Shown piece by piece: positions 9,601 through 10,567 of a stretch of 10,567 bases of DNA; position 1 is the first letter of the stretch; every line of letters begins with the position of its first letter. The stretch covers positions 1 through 10,567 of the forward strand of contig CAYLZN010000208.1 in NCBI GenBank assembly GCA_964387935.1. The letters are read 5' to 3'. The notes under the pieces are model-generated. The model saw nothing but the letters and a program-made list of their open reading frames with translations. It was not told where the DNA came from and made no database searches. The DNA is from CAYLZN01 sp964387935. GTDB taxonomy: Bacteria > Acidobacteriota > Vicinamibacteria > Vicinamibacterales > JAFNAJ01. Both the position numbers and the translations under genes were made by a program.

Positions 9601-10567
9601 ACGGCACCGGCCAACGCGACCGGCCTTGCGCAGAACTGTGCGTTGACGGTGGTCGTGAGTGACGGCGTCGGTGCCAGCGCCACGGGCACGTTCACGGTCA
9701 CGGTGAACTCGGTGCCGCACAGCATCACCTTCACCACGCCGCCGGCTGGCGCGCCGAATCCAGTGGCCGCCCTGGGCGTGGTGGCGCTGACGGCATCGGC
9801 CACCAACTCCCTCAACCTGCCCATGACGTACTCATGGCAGGCCACGTGTCCGACGCTGCCGTCGAATGGGACGTTCGTACCGGGCGCGAGCGTGCAGGCG
9901 CCGACATGGACCGCGCCAGGCAATCCGACGGGCGCACCGCAGACCTGCACCATCCAGGTGACGGCCACCGATACCGTGGGCAGCGAGTCCGCGTCGTTCA
10001 CGCAGGTTGTGAACGCGAGCATCCATACGCTGACGATCACGGTGCCGCCGGCGGGGACGCCGAATCCGTCGGCGCCCGGGCAGCCCGTGGCGTTGAGCGT
10101 GACGGTGGAGGACTCGTTCGGGCTGACGCCCACCTACCTGTGGCAGGCGACGTGCACGGGCGCGGCGAGTGCGGGCACGTTCGTGCCGAACGTGTCGGCT
10201 CCGGCGCCGACGTGGACGCCGCCGGCGGGCCAGGCCGGGGTGGCGATGTCGTGTCTGGTACGGGTGACAGCCGCAACGGCGGGGCAATCGGTCAACGCGT
10301 CGTATCTGCACACGGTGACGGCGGCGACGCCGTCGGAGGTGACGATCACGGCGCCGCCGAGCGGCACGCCGAATCCGGTGGCGTCCGGTGGGGCGGTGCA
10401 AGTGACGGCAACGGCGACCGACTCGGCGGGCGGGGCGGTGACGTATGGGTGGACGGCGGTGTGCCCGGCGGCGTTGAGCGGCAGCGGAACGTGGGCGCCG
10501 AGCGCGAGCGTGCAGGCGCCGACGTGGACGGCGCCGGCGAACCTGACGGGGACGCCGCAGACGTGCA
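3604..10567 (+). CDS. Giant secreted repeat protein: signal peptide, PPC domain, at least 20 Ig/PKD-like domains; 3'-truncated by window
   Basis: The frame runs from ATG 3604 to the right edge with no stop, at least 2321 codons, so the C-terminus is outside the window. The start is supported by a Shine-Dalgarno sequence, upstream in-frame stops with no other start codon, and an immediate signal peptide (MKR, hydrophobic core, VQA|Y after residue 21). Residues about 22-157 are an unassigned N-terminal domain with two cysteines. Residues about 158-274 match the pre-peptidase C-terminal (PPC) fold. From residue 278 onward come 19 complete and one partial ~104-residue Ig/PKD-like domains. It probably forms a long, disulfide-stabilised extracellular stalk or adhesin, but no binding or catalytic domain is seen in the visible part. 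It follows gene 1 by 137 bases on the same strand and shares its repeat family, so the two look like tandem paralogues. Function is inferred from architecture only. Confidence 0.95.
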   Translation, partial: MKRLAWMLVPGLLGLASPVQAYTGPGTPLAYDRLINGIRVVMTVQPKILPGGYTRFTMTAYVPIESDTIGKNIALQLRRYTPTDPIVIDGCTVSPPPSAVGTTVAFSCDAEIFTLVGSSLVPGTTVGLYPYVFRPSDTPTGELTHDGRDFRLNVPVVGDDTYEPNDMLGTASDFGTPSAPVSIKDLVWRNNDVYKFTVPPGGGSATVRIDFWAKAADLDLWIYDAAGDIVGGSLGSDQDYELVNVPVDAGSIYYISIEPGLDVSPAFYDLSFEVNAPDIITVTDGPRGSPNPVGSGGAVSLTVSATDSLDHPLTYFWSVTCSTSLIGVGSFNDRTLRTPTWTAPINPTASPKECFVKVRVEDDHDVVVNTQFTQVIGPAGDTLTITTFPAGTPNPVVPPGSASLSVAAVDSLGHPLEYEWSAVCPPQLGGNGAFSPGTGAQSPVWTPPHNFTGVQQTCTISVLIDDQWGQTAAAGYAQRVDPTPHTVTFASPPGGLPNPVASGGIVATTASAADSYGHTLTYAWSAACPGLGTGGTFANPGVQNATWTAPTNLTGATQVCELTVTASDPEAVSATASFEQLVFALPHELTITSPPAGTPNPVESSGVAALSVVASDSYGHALTYEWSAICPGTVTGQGSFAPGPNVATPTWTAPQNKTGATVACTLRVVVRDTIGDNATASFSQGVASIPHTLTITQSPAGAPDPVASSGVAQLSVVAADSLDHALSYAWTATCPGSLGGNGTFAPSASEREPAWTAPANLTGDTQACAMQVVVSDGTGESVSASYNQSVQSVPHTLTMTVPPAGTPNPVVSGGPVVLSVTVVDSLPHDLAYVWSATCPGALGDNGTFAPGPNVAAPTWTAPVNRTGSSQACSIAVVVDDGHGRSVNGSFLETVDSVPHTLTITQAPSGTPGTVASGGTMALTTAAEDSLGHPVGYSWSASCPIAMGGTGTFTPAANVQNPSGTAPANPTGVAQSCTITVIASDGLDKSATQGFVATVNPAPNEITITTAPAGNPNPVASGGLTLLTVAASDQLGRSLAYAWTAICAALGGPGTFGPGASVQNPSWTAPANLTGVAQTCTLSVTVTDGFGASATGTFVETVNPAPNTVTITAGPVGSPNPVASGAAVALTVSASDELGRALSYAWNATCPGALGSQGTFSPGANVQNPTWAAPANLTGLPQACTLAVVVTDGFGASATNSVTQTVEPAPNAITITADPAGAPNPVASGGAVALSVSASDELGRALSYTWSASCPGALGGQGTFAPGPGTQHPTWTAPANLTGSPQDCTLTVNVTDGFGASASRGFTETVNAAPNTVTITAGPEGSPNPVASGGPVALSVTAADEFGRTLSYSWSATCPAAFGGSGVFSPANSVQTPTWTAPANLTGTAQGCTVSVSVTDGFGATATGTYTETVNPAPNTITITAGPSGTPNPAASGAAVAASVTASDELGRVLSYAWSASCPAALGGQGTFSPGSDVQNPTWTAPANLSGVAQDCTLVVGVSDAFGASATGNFVETVNPAPNTITMTSAPTGTPNPVESAGAVTLNVAATDELGRVLAFAWTSTCPAAIGGNGTFAPGPDVQNPTWTAPANLTGVGHGCTLTVTVTDGFGASTAQGFTETVDAAPNSITFTAGPSGTPNPVPSSGSVALGVAATDVLGRELSYAWKATCLPALGSHGSFSPAANVQTPTWTAPANTSGLDQTCVITVTVADGFGASTTQGFTETVQPAPNTITITTLPTATPNPVASGGSTGLSAAASDEFGRTLTYAWSASCPGDLGGNGSFSPAATVQNPSWSAPVNLTGVARVCAVAVTVSDGFGATTSASGSVTVSPAPNTVTIQSTTGTPNPVASSGAMALSVVASDDLGRALSYAWSAVCPGLGSTGTFTPNTDAQNPTWTAPANPTGTSTPCTLTVTVNDGFGASAVGAVTATVDPAPNTVTITSGPTGVPNPAASGGAVALAVSASDLLGRPLGYAWSAACPMLGGPGAFGPSADVQAPTWTAPANATGLAQNCALTVVVSDGVGASATGTFTVTVNSVPHSITFTTPPAGAPNPVAALGVVALTASATNSLNLPMTYSWQATCPTLPSNGTFVPGASVQAPTWTAPGNPTGAPQTCTIQVTATDTVGSESASFTQVVNASIHTLTITVPPAGTPNPSAPGQPVALSVTVEDSFGLTPTYLWQATCTGAASAGTFVPNVSAPAPTWTPPAGQAGVAMSCLVRVTAATAGQSVNASYLHTVTAATPSEVTITAPPSGTPNPVASGGAVQVTATATDSAGGAVTYGWTAVCPAALSGSGTWAPSASVQAPTWTAPANLTGTPQTC
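3667..4074 (+). other. Unassigned N-terminal domain of mature gene 2 protein
   Basis: About 136 residues from YTGPGTPLAYDRL to FRLNVPVVG. The segment looks beta-rich and has two cysteines (in DGCTV and FSCDA) that could form one disulfide. It has neither the PNPV nor the WTAP landmark of the downstream repeats. I do not recognise the family. Its place between signal peptide and PPC domain suggests a folded extracellular cap domain. Confidence 0.5.
4075..4425 (+). other. PPC (pre-peptidase C-terminal) domain in gene 2
   Basis: The segment reads DDTYEPNDMLGTASDFG, then NNDVYKFTVPPGG, then ADLDLWIYDAAGDIVGGS, and ends YYISIEPGLDVSPAFYDLSFEV. The EPND start, the D.Y.F.V.. strand, the DLDL.IYD..G core and the closing Y.I.I.......Y.L.. 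strands are typical of PPC domains. These are small beta-sandwich domains common in secreted proteases and surface proteins, where they are thought to aid secretion or binding. Here PPC sits ahead of the repeats, with no protease visible nearby. Confidence 0.82.
4435..10567 (+). repeat. Array of 19 complete + 1 partial Ig/PKD-like domains (~312-base period) in gene 2
   Basis: Copies begin at 4435, 4744, 5056, 5362, 5674, 5986, 6298, 6610, 6919, 7231, 7543, 7855, 8167, 8479, 8791, 9103, 9409, 9718, 10024 and 10333. Twelve of the 19 spacings are exactly 312 bases and the rest are 306 or 309, so every length change keeps frame. Landmarks in order: (H/N)T(L/V)TIT, GTPNPVASGG, AxDxLG(H/R)xLxYxW, SAxCP, G(T/S)F.P, PTWTAPANLTG, a second Cys, then LTVTVTDGFGxS. 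Every visible copy has both cysteines, including the partial last one (Cys codon 10564-10566). The fold is judged to be a PKD/Ig-like beta sandwich. The array runs off the right edge, so total copy number is unknown. Confidence 0.95.
6610..9717 (+). repeat. Central homogenised sub-array (copies 8-17) of gene 2
   Basis: Ten consecutive copies share class-specific features: a PAPN-type linker before the first strand (PAPN or AAPN, against mostly PH in the flanks), usually D(E/D/L)LGR or DEFGR where the flanking copies have DSLGH or DSYGH, and DGFGAS or DGFGAT near the end. Copies 1-7 and 18-20 lack this combination. Within the block, neighbouring copies are very alike at DNA level, including synonymous positions. 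This suggests expansion by unequal recombination or gene conversion more recently than the flanking copies. Confidence 0.75.

Noticed and set aside
4623..9720. Many + and - strand frames of 60-540 codons within the gene 2 repeats, including a 538-codon + frame at 6726-8342
   Set aside because: They repeat with the same 312-base period only because the DNA does. Their products are Arg/Gly/His-rich shadows, while the 3604 frame keeps consistent domain motifs throughout.
4435..10567. Possible CRISPR or satellite-type non-coding repeat array
   Set aside because: The unit is 306-312 bases, always a multiple of three, and protein conservation is clear. There are no short direct repeats with unique spacers.

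Overview
The window looks like the chromosome of a GC-rich, probably diderm environmental bacterium. The evidence is GC-rich third codon positions, a Sec signal peptide, and very large secreted modular proteins. An Acidobacteriota, Myxococcota or similar lineage is plausible, but nothing here fixes the taxonomy. No RNA genes, mobile elements, CRISPR arrays or housekeeping genes are visible.

Two very large genes, both on the + strand and both cut by the window edges, fill almost all of it. Bases 2-3466 are the 3' part of gene 1. It encodes four copies of a ~104-residue Ig/PKD-like domain, an unassigned linker region, calcium-binding thrombospondin-type-3-like repeats, a fibronectin-III-like stretch, an alpha/beta-hydrolase (lipase-like) domain and a C-terminal beta domain. 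The lipase-like domain keeps the HGFGG oxyanion motif, a DG acid motif and a GH histidine. The nucleophile elbow reads GHGTG instead of GxSxG, so it appears to be a catalytically dead or repurposed lipase fold.

Bases 3467-3603 are a 137-base intergenic region. It holds a strong 13-bp hairpin just after the gene 1 stop (likely terminator), a second small hairpin, and a Shine-Dalgarno sequence in front of gene 2.

Gene 2 starts at 3604 and is still open at 10567, giving at least 2321 codons with no stop. It has a 21-residue signal peptide, an unassigned N-terminal domain, a pre-peptidase C-terminal (PPC) domain, and then 19 complete plus one partial copies of the same ~104-residue domain at a 306-312 base period. 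All 24 copies in the two genes keep two cysteines, probably one disulfide per domain. The copies fall into two sequence classes. A central block (copies 8-17) looks recently amplified, and copies 18-19 most resemble gene 1 copies 2 and 1.

The two genes are best read as tandem paralogues encoding long extracellular stalk or adhesin-like proteins. The complete gene 1 may also carry an export signal and PPC domain upstream, and gene 2 may end downstream in a TSP3/lipase-like module; both are predictions. The strongest novelty candidates are the nucleophile-less lipase domain on a repeat stalk and the disulfide-bearing repeat array with signs of repeat exchange between neighbouring genes.
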